A stretch of 64,000 nucleotides of DNA, taken from the NCBI RefSeq assembly GCF_004194535.1, contig NZ_CP025781.1, positions 1,054,001 through 1,118,000 on the forward strand, written 5' to 3'. Positions within the stretch are counted from its first letter, which is position 1, and every line of letters begins with the position of its first letter. This DNA comes from Iodobacter fluviatilis (GTDB lineage: Bacteria > Pseudomonadota > Gammaproteobacteria > Burkholderiales > Chitinibacteraceae). Positions 54,928 through 64,000 of the stretch are shown here, piece after piece. The notes below the pieces were generated by a model that was given only the letters and a program-made list of their open reading frames with translations, was not told the origin of the DNA and did no database searches. The position numbers and the translations under genes are program-made.

Positions 54928-56028
54928 ATGAGCATGAATATGACTGATAGCCGCGCTTGGGTTGCTCGCGCAATCCGCACCATTGAAGCTGATTTCAACC
55001 GCTCCGCCGATACTCACTTAATCCCGCTCACTTTGCCAGGTTTCCCTGGGATCGACTTTTATTTAAAAGACGAATCCAGCCATCCAACGGGCAGCTTAAA
55101 ACATCGCCTAGCGCGCTCTCTGTTTCTGTACTCGCTGGCTAATGGCTGGATTCACGCCAAAAGCACAGTGATTGAAGCCTCTAGCGGCTCAACAGCCATT
55201 TCCGAAGCCTATTTTGCTAGGCTGCTAGGCCTGCCCTTTATTGCGGTGATGCCAGCATCCACCAGCCCAGAAAAAATCGCCGCCATTACTTTTTATGGCG
55301 GCCAATGCCATTTAGTGAACGATCCCACCACGCTACATAGCGAATCGCTGAAGCTTGCCGCCGAAACAGCGGGTCATTTTATGGACCAATTTACCTACGC
55401 CGAGCGTGCTACCGATTGGCGAGCCAATAATAATATTGCCGAATCCATCTACGCCCAAATGGCGCTGGAGCCGCATCCTATTCCAAAGTGGATTGTTGCC
55501 AGCTGCGGCACCGGCGGCACATCCGCCACGCTTGGGCGCTATGTGCGTTACCGCCAGCACGCCACCCAAATTGCCTGCGTAGACCCAGATAACTCGGTGT
55601 TTTTTGATGCATTTTGCAGCAAGGATCGCGGCTTAAGTCTGCACTGCGGCTCATTAATCGAAGGGATAGGGCGGCCTAAAGTTGAGGCATCGTTTATCCC
55701 ATCGGTGATCGACAGCATGTTTCAAGTGCCCGATGCGCTCTCCATTGCTGCTACGCGCTGGCTTGCAACCAAACTAGGGCGACGCGTTGGCGGCTCTACC
55801 GGATGCAATTTAGCTGGGGTGCTGGCTTTAGCGCTAGAAATGAAAGCCGCAGGGCAAAGAGGCAGCATTGTTACCCTGCTTTGCGACAGTGGCGAACGCT
55901 ATGCGCATTCTTATTACAACGACGCTTGGCTAGCCGAGCGCGGCATTGATATTGCGCCTTGGTTAGCGCAAATTAACCAGACAGCAGAATACGGTGAAGC
56001 ACTCAGTTTGCGGCGGGCCGATCAATAA
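54928..56028 (+). CDS. Cds1-like PLP-dependent cysteine desulfhydrase/synthase-family protein
   Basis: Fold-type II PLP enzyme close to L-cysteine desulfhydrase Cds1 of actinobacteria. The PLP-lysine region is [19 protein letters not shown], with Lys in SLKHR. The phosphate-binding loop is [14 protein letters not shown], and [20 protein letters not shown] matches the cysteine synthase substrate loop. The C-terminal part has [15 protein letters not shown] and [18 protein letters not shown]. Likely start is one of three in-frame ATGs at 54928, 54934 or 54940, the last giving MTDSRAW as in homologues. About 363-367 residues. It may release sulphide and pyruvate from cysteine. Confidence 0.85.
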   Translation: MSMNMTDSRAWVARAIRTIEADFNRSADTHLIPLTLPGFPGIDFYLKDESSHPTGSLKHRLARSLFLYSLANGWIHAKSTVIEASSGSTAISEAYFARLLGLPFIAVMPASTSPEKIAAITFYGGQCHLVNDPTTLHSESLKLAAETAGHFMDQFTYAERATDWRANNNIAESIYAQMALEPHPIPKWIVASCGTGGTSATLGRYVRYRQHATQIACVDPDNSVFFDAFCSKDRGLSLHCGSLIEGIGRPKVEASFIPSVIDSMFQVPDALSIAATRWLATKLGRRVGGSTGCNLAGVLALALEMKAAGQRGSIVTLLCDSGERYAHSYYNDAWLAERGIDIAPWLAQINQTAEYGEALSLRRADQ

Positions 56029-56101
56029 TGTAGGGCTGACATGCCGCCCCACCTACTCGCAACAAGCACAAAAAATTAAGCCCACCTTTATGAAGTGAAT
56101 C

Positions 56102-56131
56102 GTGTAGGGCGCAGCAAGCAACGCCCTACAC
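56102..56131. terminator. Hairpin between convergent genes
   Basis: GTGTAGGGCG and CGCCCTACAC close a 10-base loop between the convergent Cds1-like and prolyl hydroxylase genes. No T-run on either side, so a classical terminator is unlikely; it belongs to the GTAGG-type repeats noted in other gaps. Confidence 0.5.
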
Positions 56132-56142
56132 ATGTGCCTCTA

Positions 56143-57006
56143 TCAGCCAAAGCGCCCTTGGCGCATCCACTTGGTGGCAATCCACTTTTCGCCCTTTATC
56201 ACGGGGTTGCCACCGTGCAGCGTTAATGGATCGGTTTGGCTGTGGCTATTACAGTATTCAAAATAAACTGCTGCGCCTTTCTTTGGTGAAATCGCCATAC
56301 CCAGTTCAGGGAAAATCGTTTCTCCACCTTCATCCACATCATTTAAATAGATCACCATGGTAGATACGCGTTGGCCGCCATTTTTTAAATGCACTTGGCT
56401 ACCAGGGTCTGCCACAGGGAAGTAATCAAAGTGCGGCTTATATTCGCCACCCATTTTATAATTTAAAATTTGCAGCCCCTCGCCATTTTCAAGCGGCCAG
56501 TGCATCACCTCAGCAATACGACGATCTAGGCGAGTGATAAATTCGCTTTCATTCGCATTAAAAAAAGTGCCAAAGCTACTTCTATCATTGATCACTTCTT
56601 CTGCCCCCGTTTGGGGATCAACAATAGTAGAGCGCTTTAATTTGCTTTTAGATAAACGCACCAGCTCATCGCACTCTTCTGGCGACAAGATATCGTCCAG
56701 CACCGCCACCACTGGTGCGCTCACTCTAGCTGTCACCCGCACTGCGCGATCATGCGTTTTAATCACGCTGCCTTGCATGGGAAACCGAGGCCGCTCGGCA
56801 ATATAGCCTGCAGCAAGCACCGCAGCAGCAGGCAAAGCGGTTTTCGCTTGCGTTGAAATACTCGAAAAATGAAAAACAATGGCATTGGCAAAAATAGGAT
56901 CAAAACCCTTGCCCGCCATCACTTCAACCAAAGATTGCGGCACGCAGCCCCTCGCTAGGTTTTCCACAATCCAGTTTTGCCAGTCAGGTGTAATTTGTGT
57001 GTCCAT
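56143..57006 (-). CDS. Prolyl 4-hydroxylase-like 2OG-Fe(II) oxygenase
   Basis: Fe(II)- and 2-oxoglutarate-dependent dioxygenase with the double-stranded beta-helix fold. Iron ligands are His and Asp in KPHFDYFP near residue 187 and the distal His in LTLHGGNPV near 265. The 2-oxoglutarate-binding Lys is in GEKWIATKWMR. DDILSPEECDELVRLSK marks the family start. An N-terminal 90 residues outside the core may be a peptide-binding or dimerisation part. Length 287 residues. Substrate (a proline in a bacterial protein) unknown. Confidence 0.9.
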   Translation of the reverse strand: MDTQITPDWQNWIVENLARGCVPQSLVEVMAGKGFDPIFANAIVFHFSSISTQAKTALPAAAVLAAGYIAERPRFPMQGSVIKTHDRAVRVTARVSAPVVAVLDDILSPEECDELVRLSKSKLKRSTIVDPQTGAEEVINDRSSFGTFFNANESEFITRLDRRIAEVMHWPLENGEGLQILNYKMGGEYKPHFDYFPVADPGSQVHLKNGGQRVSTMVIYLNDVDEGGETIFPELGMAISPKKGAAVYFEYCNSHSQTDPLTLHGGNPVIKGEKWIATKWMRQGRFG

Positions 57007-58706
<1,700 letters not shown>

Positions 58707-58717
58707 TCCCATCAAAG

Positions 58718-58744
58718 CGGGCGCCACAAGCGCCCGTTTTTCTG
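58718..58744 (+). terminator. Rho-independent terminator of purB
   Basis: CGGGCGC and GCGCCCG close a five-base loop followed by TTTTTCTG, 12 bases after the purB stop codon. Confidence 0.9.
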
Positions 58745-58777
58745 TCAAGCTATCCCAATACGAAGCTTGTTATTAGA

Positions 58778-60238
58778 ATGTCGGAGAAAATGGTGAAACG
58801 TAAAGTATTACTGGGCAGTGCAATTACCGCCGCCATACTGTCTACTGCCTATATTGGCGGGGCCTATGTTGCAGGGAAAGCTGCAGAAAACACATTGCAA
58901 AAGCAGCACGAATGGCTAAGCAGCCTGCCCTACTTTATTGTAAAAAATCGTGAATATCAGCGCGGCTGGTTTAGCTCTAGCGAAAAAACCACGCTATTGC
59001 TTAATCCTGAGCTATATCGCTTTTTTATTGAGCGCGCAGGCACCGAGCTGCCAAAATTTGAAGTCACCTATACCCAGAATATTAAGCACGGCCCATTACC
59101 GCTGCTAAGCAGATTTAACCTACGCCCATATAAAGCAGTGGTTGAATCCGAATTTATATTTTCGCCAGAAACCCAAAAGTTTTTAACCCAGTTTTTTGGC
59201 ACACAAAAACCCATTCATATTGAAAATAAAATCGGCTTCAATGACGATGGCGTCATTGATATTAAAGTGCCTAGCTTTGATTACGAAGAAGCTATCTCTG
59301 GTGTAAAAGCCAATTGGAAAGGCTTTAATGCCACGCTGAATTACGGCGGCGATTTTAACAGCGTCAAACTGCTTGCCAATGCGCCAGGCTTATCCGGCGG
59401 AGCCAAAGGTAAACTCTCTTTCGCCTTTAATGATTTAAGCTTTGGCTTTGAGCATGTACGCGGTAAAACGGGCGTTATGCTGGGCAGCACCAATGCCAAA
59501 CTAGCTGTTTTTGATATGCAGTTACTTGAAGGCACACCCATCAAGCTCAAGCTAGAAGAGCTAGCCTATGCAGGCAAAATTAGCGAGGAAGACGAGTTTA
59601 TCAATGGCGGCGCAAACATTAATTTAGCCAAGCTAGTTCTAGATGACCAACCTTACGGCCCAGCCGAAGTACAAGCCACGGCCAGCCATTTACACGGCCC
59701 AACCCTTGCCAAGCTTGCCGACGAATTTACCGCGCTACAAAAGAAACAGCTTAACCGTGATCAGTTTTCAAACGAGCTAGTTAAGCTGGTTAAAACCCAC
59801 GGCATGCCGCTGCTAACGCATGACCCATTATTAGCGATCAAAAAGTTTGACGTTAAACTCCCCGATGGCTCTATCCACTTCACCACCGAAGTGGGCCTAA
59901 AAGGCTTCCAACCTGCCGACTTAGATAAACCGGTTGAATTCGTGAATAAACTGCACGCCAAAGCCGATTTCTCGGTACCGCGTAAAGTGATCGAAACCAT
60001 GGTGATGTGGCAAGCCCGCAATATGTTCGGCGGCCCAGATAGTGGCGTAGCGGCAGACGATCTCGATTATCTAGCTGGGCAATTTGTAGAAGGCCAGATC
60101 AATAAGCTCACCGATCAAAACCTGATCCGCAGCGAAAACGGTCTGCTCTCTGCCAAAGCCTCGCTAGAAAAAGGTAGCTTCTTACTCAACGGCATCAACG
60201 TGCCCCTGCCTTGGCAACAGCCAGTTGCAGAGCAATAA
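58778..60238 (+). CDS. DUF945 (YdgA-like) envelope protein
   Basis: Protein of the DUF945/YdgA family with no known biochemical role. One N-terminal membrane anchor (about 8-30, ILSTAYIGGAYVAGKAA) is followed by a long periplasmic part. Family landmarks are YQRGWFSSSEKT near 65 and KHGPLPLLSRFNLRPYKAVVESE near 105, with repeated beta strands. Length 486 residues fits. ATG at 58778 has no ribosome-binding site; GGAG at 58783 would suit a start at GTG 58793 better, so the true start may be five codons in. Orthologues are envelope proteins of unknown substrate. Confidence 0.85.
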   Translation: MSEKMVKRKVLLGSAITAAILSTAYIGGAYVAGKAAENTLQKQHEWLSSLPYFIVKNREYQRGWFSSSEKTTLLLNPELYRFFIERAGTELPKFEVTYTQNIKHGPLPLLSRFNLRPYKAVVESEFIFSPETQKFLTQFFGTQKPIHIENKIGFNDDGVIDIKVPSFDYEEAISGVKANWKGFNATLNYGGDFNSVKLLANAPGLSGGAKGKLSFAFNDLSFGFEHVRGKTGVMLGSTNAKLAVFDMQLLEGTPIKLKLEELAYAGKISEEDEFINGGANINLAKLVLDDQPYGPAEVQATASHLHGPTLAKLADEFTALQKKQLNRDQFSNELVKLVKTHGMPLLTHDPLLAIKKFDVKLPDGSIHFTTEVGLKGFQPADLDKPVEFVNKLHAKADFSVPRKVIETMVMWQARNMFGGPDSGVAADDLDYLAGQFVEGQINKLTDQNLIRSENGLLSAKASLEKGSFLLNGINVPLPWQQPVAEQ

Positions 60239-60246
60239 GCTTTAGC

Positions 60247-60290
60247 CCATAAAAAACCGCCCCCAATATTTTGAGGGCGGTTTTTTATGG
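60247..60290. terminator. Bidirectional terminator between DUF945 gene and hslO
   Basis: A 16-bp perfect stem (CCATAAAAAACCGCCC and GGGCGGTTTTTTATGG) around a 12-base loop, with A- and T-runs in the stem that serve both strands. It separates two convergent genes. Confidence 0.9.
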
Positions 60291-60302
60291 CGGACAACAA
60301 AC

Positions 60303-61172
60303 TCAATGCAACTGCGGACTCACCTCTGTAATCCCATGCCCAATAAAGAGCTGGGTCACATCAACTTGATCAAACTGATATTTTTCGTTGCAAAACTCAC
60401 AACCCACATCCACATGGCCGTGTTCAGCAAGCAGGCCTTCGATTTCTGCTTTGCCGAGCATTTTAAGCATGCCGCCAACGCGTTCACGTGAGCAGGTGCA
60501 GGCGAAGCTTGGGCTGACGGGATCAAAGATACGGACTTTTTCTTCGTTATAGAGGCGATAAAGCGTTTCGCGCAGCGGTAGGTTTAGCAGTTCTTCATCT
60601 TGAATAGTCTGCGACAGTGCGTTGACACGATCCCAACCATCATCATCGCCATGGCCATCTGGCAGCTTTTGAATTAACAAGCCACCGGCTGTTTCGCCAT
60701 CTGCAGTAAGCCATAGCTTGGTATCTAACTGCTCAGAACGCTGCATATAGGTTTCGATGATTTGGGCCACGCTCTGGCCTTTTTCAAAGCCCACAATGCC
60801 TTGGTAAGTTTCGCCATCTTGTGGATCAATCATGATAGAAAACTGGCCTTGACCAATCAGCTCTGCCAGCGTGGCATCGTTTGCAATAAGCCCTTCCCAA
60901 CGCGCTGTGGCCCGCATGGTCATTTCGCTGGTGCATTCCACCACCAACATTTTTAGTGGCCCATTACCGCGTAATTGCATGACCAAAGTACCATCAAGCT
61001 TAATGGTGGCGGTCAGTAAAGCGGCAGCAGCCAAAAGCTCGCCGATGCGTTTTTGTAAGACGGGTGGGTATGGATGGCGGGTAAGTACCTCTTTATAAGT
61101 GGCATCTAGCTGCACGATTTCGCCGCGTACTGGCAAGCCATCAAACAAAAAACGCTCTAGTGAATCTTTCAT
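60303..61172 (-). CDS. hslO: Hsp33 redox-regulated chaperone
   Basis: ATP-independent holdase switched on by oxidative unfolding. The C-terminal zinc centre has both pairs: CTCSRERV near 232 and CEFCNEKYQF near 265, forming CxC and CxxC. The N-terminal domain has the family pattern RGEIVQLDATYKEVL and LRGNGPLKMLVVECTSEMTMRATARW. Length 289 residues is normal. It lies 97 bases downstream of the proteasome homologue gene on the same strand, another protein-quality factor. Confidence 0.97.
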   Translation of the reverse strand: MKDSLERFLFDGLPVRGEIVQLDATYKEVLTRHPYPPVLQKRIGELLAAAALLTATIKLDGTLVMQLRGNGPLKMLVVECTSEMTMRATARWEGLIANDATLAELIGQGQFSIMIDPQDGETYQGIVGFEKGQSVAQIIETYMQRSEQLDTKLWLTADGETAGGLLIQKLPDGHGDDDGWDRVNALSQTIQDEELLNLPLRETLYRLYNEEKVRIFDPVSPSFACTCSRERVGGMLKMLGKAEIEGLLAEHGHVDVGCEFCNEKYQFDQVDVTQLFIGHGITEVSPQLH

Positions 61173-61200
61173 TATTTTATCTCTACAAACTTGCGCGAGG

Positions 61201-61260
61201 GGTAATTGAGCTTATCCGCGCGAGGGATGCCAACTAAACGCGTGAGCAGAAACACCTGCC
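61201..61260 (-). repeat. Dispersed GTAGG...GGGCA repeat-like sequence
   Basis: Read on the minus strand this gap contains GTAGGGTGGGCAGGTGTTTC and then CTCACGCGTTTAGTTGGCAT. It resembles 51008-51065 and 62509-62590. The spacing of the GTAGG, GGGCA and ACGCGT blocks is similar in all three. Confidence 0.4.
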
Positions 61261-61269
61261 CACCCTACC

Positions 61270-61842
61270 TTATTTGTTTTTTTCCAGCGTATAACTGGTC
61301 ATCGGCATGGATGAGCTAACATCAAAGGCACACCCTGCTTCGATACCAATCCTAGCAATATCAGCAGCGCTAAAATCTGGATTATCGTAAACCGCATTCA
61401 TCGCACCAATGGCGTAATCACGCCCGCTGCCTATGCCCCAAAAGCGCTGATATTCGTAAACTTCACGTAGGCTATACACGGCAAAAATACCATACGGATT
61501 GGCCATCAAGACGGTCATTTGACTAGATTCGTAAGGATCATCTTCTTCTTCGTCTACTTTTAAGAAGAAATCATCTTTTAATTTGGGATGTAATTTTCTA
61601 AAGCTTTCAAAAATAGCAGGTCGATCGCTAAAGTCTAGATTTTTAACTTTTTTAAGCGCGGCTTGCAAAACTAAATCGTGTGCGGCACTGCCAGCGATTG
61701 AAAAATAGCCATCATGGGCGGCAAAGATTTTATTCCAACATGCATCATCACCCGCACCAAGGCGAGTGTCGCCAAAAGTAGATTGGCTATCTGCCGCAAT
61801 GGCGATTTGATCACCTTTTTTAACGACAACGACCGTAGTCAT
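61270..61842 (-). CDS. Proteasome/HslV-like Ntn hydrolase (BPH type)
   Basis: Self-compartmentalising-type peptidase of the betaproteobacterial proteasome homologue (BPH) group. After Met removal the N-terminus is TTVVVV, giving Thr1 as nucleophile. AIAADSQSTFGDTRL supplies Asp17 of the proteasome triad; Lys37 in CWNKIF is at the HslV/beta-subunit Lys33 place if a four-residue insert is allowed. GSAAHDLVLQA and GIGSGRDYAIGAM match the GSG turn of the family. Length 190 residues is typical. No HslU-like ATPase is beside it. Activity inferred, but the motif set is good. Confidence 0.82.
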   Translation of the reverse strand: MTTVVVVKKGDQIAIAADSQSTFGDTRLGAGDDACWNKIFAAHDGYFSIAGSAAHDLVLQAALKKVKNLDFSDRPAIFESFRKLHPKLKDDFFLKVDEEEDDPYESSQMTVLMANPYGIFAVYSLREVYEYQRFWGIGSGRDYAIGAMNAVYDNPDFSAADIARIGIEAGCAFDVSSSMPMTSYTLEKNK

Positions 61843-61995
61843 TTATTTTCCTTATTGGCGCAATTCAAAAATAATCTGTAGTCACAGAGAAAACCTTTAT
61901 GCCATAAAAAAAATGTAGGCCTCTGCTGATTTTGTGTGCTGTATTGCCCCTCTGCGCGCTCTGTGTCTACAGATTTTTATAGGGAGTTCATCCCA

Positions 61996-62475
61996 TCAAT
62001 CTTGCTCTTCAATCAGTTCAATCAAGCGAATTAAGGCGTGGCGTACCGTTTGCTTACGTACCTCGGCCCTATCGCCATCAAATAATTCTTGCTCTGTGAT
62101 AATGCCCGTTGGCCCTGCAAAGGCAAAGCACACGGTTCCGACCGGCTTATCCACACTACCGCCAGCGGGGCCAGCTACGCCACTCACCGCCACTCCCCAC
62201 TCGGCATTGGCTAGCAAACACGCGCCTTGCACCATGGCGGCCACCACCGGCTCGCTCACCGCACCTAACTTGGCGATAAACTCTGGCGGAACGCTAAGCA
62301 TGTCCATTTTGGCTTCGTTGGAGTAGGTGATAAACCCGCGCTCAAACCATGCAGAGCTACCCGCGATATCAGTAATCGCCCCAGCAATTAAACCGCCGGT
62401 GCAAGATTCTGCGGTGGTAACGCTTTGACCACGCGCCAACAGCACGCGGCCCAGTTCAGTTGCTAGTCCTAACAT
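61996..62475 (-). CDS. pncC: Nicotinamide-nucleotide amidase, CinA C-terminal domain type
   Basis: Deamidates NMN to nicotinate mononucleotide in NAD recycling. The family core is VTTAESCTGGLIAGAITDI near residue 20, with catalytic Ser in ESCTGG. SSAWFERGFITYSNEAKMDML and GVAVSGVAGPAGGSVDKPVGTVCFA complete the motif set. Length 159 residues is a stand-alone CinA C-terminal domain, as in E. coli PncC (YgaD). It lies 118 bases upstream of the orn stop side on the same strand. Confidence 0.95.
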   Translation of the reverse strand: MLGLATELGRVLLARGQSVTTAESCTGGLIAGAITDIAGSSAWFERGFITYSNEAKMDMLSVPPEFIAKLGAVSEPVVAAMVQGACLLANAEWGVAVSGVAGPAGGSVDKPVGTVCFAFAGPTGIITEQELFDGDRAEVRKQTVRHALIRLIELIEEQD

Positions 62476-62508
62476 GGGGTTAAACCTTTAGATTTCAAAT
62501 AAAAATAA

Positions 62509-62590
62509 ATGTAGGCCAGGCATGATTTTATACCCACGCGTGAATGTGATATCCGATAGCCGCGTGGGCACAGCAGCGTGCCCACGCCAA
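62509..62590. repeat. Dispersed repeat with strong hairpin
   Basis: GTAGGCCAGGCATG at 62512 begins the segment. It ends with a 10-bp perfect stem, GCGTGGGCAC and GTGCCCACGC (62562-62587), just past the orn stop codon. It is one of the GTAGG/GGGCA-type intergenic elements. The hairpin may end the orn transcript, although no T-run follows. Confidence 0.5.
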
Positions 62591-62593
62591 ATT

Positions 62594-63148
62594 TTAAACC
62601 GCAGGCTGGCGGATAAAGTGTTCGCGGTAGAACTTCAGCTCATCAATCGATTCTTGAATATCGGCCAGTGCCGTATGCGCGCCACGCTTTTTAAATTGCT
62701 TAGCGACTTCTGGTTGCCAACGCTTGCATAGCTCTTTCAGGGTTGAAACATCCAAATTGCGGTAGTGAAAAAATTCTTCCAAAGTGGGTAGATATTTCAC
62801 TAGGAAACGGCGATCTTGGTGTACCGAATTACCACACAGCGGCGATGCGCCCTTAGGCACGTATTCTTCTAAAAAAGCAATCAGCTGCGCTTCTACTTCT
62901 GCTTCGCTTAAGGTCGATGCTTTTACCTTTTCAATTAAGCCCGATTTACCATGGGTATTTTTATTCCAGTCGTCCATCGCATCCAAAATGCTAGCGTCTT
63001 GGTGCACAACAAACACAGGCCCCTCGGCAATCAGGTTGAGATTGCTGTCTGTAATAATGACGGCAATTTCAATAACACGCTCTTTTTCTGGATCAAGCCC
63101 AGTCATCTCCATATCAACCCAGATGAGGTGGTTCTTGTCTTGTGGCAT
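62594..63148 (-). CDS. orn: Oligoribonuclease
   Basis: DEDDh exoribonuclease that degrades di- to pentanucleotides, including pGpG from c-di-GMP turnover, and is essential in many proteobacteria. Exo I is [12 protein letters not shown] near residue 10. Exo II is [13 protein letters not shown] near 108 and Exo III is [18 protein letters not shown] at the C-terminus (catalytic His in AHTALAD). Length 184 residues is usual. Functionally related to the diguanylate cyclase at the other end of the window. Confidence 0.97.
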   Translation of the reverse strand: MPQDKNHLIWVDMEMTGLDPEKERVIEIAVIITDSNLNLIAEGPVFVVHQDASILDAMDDWNKNTHGKSGLIEKVKASTLSEAEVEAQLIAFLEEYVPKGASPLCGNSVHQDRRFLVKYLPTLEEFFHYRNLDVSTLKELCKRWQPEVAKQFKKRGAHTALADIQESIDELKFYREHFIRQPAV

Positions 63149-63191
63149 ACTTGGCCCTATTCAACATACAAAAATGCTATTTTACCTGCAA

Positions 63192-64000
63192 ATGAACGCT
63201 AATCAGTTCTCCCTCCTCTTTCTGTTTGCATTAACGGCCAGTGTGATCTTGCAACTCTGGCTGGCAATGCGCCATATCAACCATGTAAAGCGCCACAGAG
63301 CCAGCGTTCCAGCAGAATTTAATGGCCATATTACCCAAGCATCGCACCAACGCGCCGCCGATTACACTGTGGCAAAAACGCGTTTTGGCATGATCGTTAA
63401 CCTATTTGAGGCGATGCTCTTAGCGGCATTTACCCTAGGTGGCGGTATTGAATGGATCAATCAGCAACTATCTGACTGGATTAGCTCCCCACTTTGGGCA
63501 GGCGTTATACTGATTGCAGGTTTCACCCTGCTGCATAGCTTAATTACGCTGCCGTTTACTTTAATTTCTACTTTTAAAATTGAAGCCTCATACGGCTTCA
63601 ACAACACCAGCGGCAAGCTTTTTATCGCAGATACGCTTAAAACTACCGCCGTTGCAGCCGCAATTGGCTTGCCGCTTTTGGCAGGAGTGCTCTGGTTAAT
63701 GGATCAGATGGGTGCATATTGGTGGCTATGGGTTTGGATAACTTGGGTGAGCTTTTCATTATTATTAATGTGGGCCTTTCCTACTTTTATTGCGCCTATT
63801 TTTAATAAATTTGAACCACTAAGTGATGAGCATTTACAAGCGCGAATTGAATCGCTGTTAAAACGCTGCGGTTTTAAAACCAATGGCATTTATGTGATGG
63901 ATGGTTCTAAACGCTCTAGCCATGGCAATGCTTATTTCACCGGCCTGGGTAAAGCCAAGCGTATTGTGTTTTTTGATACCCTGCTTAAATCTTTAAATGC
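63192..64000 (+). CDS. M48-family membrane peptidase (Ste24/HtpX-like), 3' end outside window
   Basis: Membrane zinc metallopeptidase; the frame is open to the right edge, so the C-terminus and the HExxH site are not visible. The 269 visible codons encode several membrane segments (LLFLFALTASVILQLWLA, MLLAAFTLGGGIEWI, AGVILIAGFTLLHSLITLPF) and the Ste24 signatures TFKIEASYGFNNTSG, FPTFIAPIFNKFEPL and YVMDGSKRSSHGNAYFTG. ATG at 63192 is chosen; an in-frame ATG at 63174 is an alternative. It is divergent from orn. Confidence 0.85.
   Translation, partial: MNANQFSLLFLFALTASVILQLWLAMRHINHVKRHRASVPAEFNGHITQASHQRAADYTVAKTRFGMIVNLFEAMLLAAFTLGGGIEWINQQLSDWISSPLWAGVILIAGFTLLHSLITLPFTLISTFKIEASYGFNNTSGKLFIADTLKTTAVAAAIGLPLLAGVLWLMDQMGAYWWLWVWITWVSFSLLLMWAFPTFIAPIFNKFEPLSDEHLQARIESLLKRCGFKTNGIYVMDGSKRSSHGNAYFTGLGKAKRIVFFDTLLKSLN

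Overview
The window reads as chromosomal DNA of a Gram-negative betaproteobacterium. The order Neisseriales, near chitin-degrading genera such as Iodobacter, Chitinibacter or Deefgea, is my inference. The support is the betaproteobacterial-type proteasome homologue, the secreted GH18 chitinase, type VI secretion cargo, PEP carboxylase, Hsp33 and oligoribonuclease together. I saw no rRNA, tRNA, CRISPR array or phage structural gene. Both ends cut genes: a sensor kinase at the left and an M48 peptidase at the right.

Layout. 1-2.9 kb: sensor histidine kinase and response regulator-GGDEF protein (c-di-GMP signalling). 3.2-4.6 kb: periplasmic solute-binding protein and a decayed IS30-family transposase. 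4.7-6.7 kb: gluconate permease and gluconokinase behind a GntR-type operator. 6.8-8.7 kb: TatD-like hydrolase and MurB. 8.8-10.4 kb: chitinase. 11.2-14.9 kb: small secreted protein, two repeat elements and PEP carboxylase. 15.3 kb: PhzF-like isomerase. 16.3-22.7 kb: T6SS effector module (VgrG, DUF4123 adaptor, DUF3304-like lipoprotein, Tle1-like phospholipase). 22.7-36.4 kb: accessory stretch with a 164-bp palindromic repeat near each end. It holds a cold-shock/DUF1294 membrane protein, a Fic protein, a 1275-residue SIR2 protein, a NERD protein with an early stop codon, a Pls/PosA-type NRPS-like membrane protein and a hexapeptide acetyltransferase. 36.4-42.8 kb: molybdenum hydroxylase operon (large subunit, 2Fe-2S subunit, triheme cytochrome c) with XdhC and MocA-type cofactor proteins. 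42.9-52.9 kb: recB and recD separated by a DnaQ-like exonuclease and a SWIM/SNF2 helicase; recC is absent. 52.9-64 kb: mostly housekeeping genes (nuclease, HpnC, ComEA-like, Cds1-like, prolyl hydroxylase, PurB, DUF945, Hsp33, proteasome homologue, PncC, Orn, M48 peptidase).

Most notable: (1) four copies of an exactly 164-bp element that is an imperfect palindrome along its whole length; (2) a separate 260-bp element with 19-bp perfect terminal inverted repeats and two nested hairpin domains; (3) a 54-bp perfect palindrome just after the NRPS-like gene; (4) the SIR2/Fic/NERD accessory stretch, a plausible defence locus; (5) recB and recD split by two other DNA-processing genes; (6) a proteasome homologue beside Hsp33. 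All functions are inferred from sequence motifs read by eye; no database search was run.
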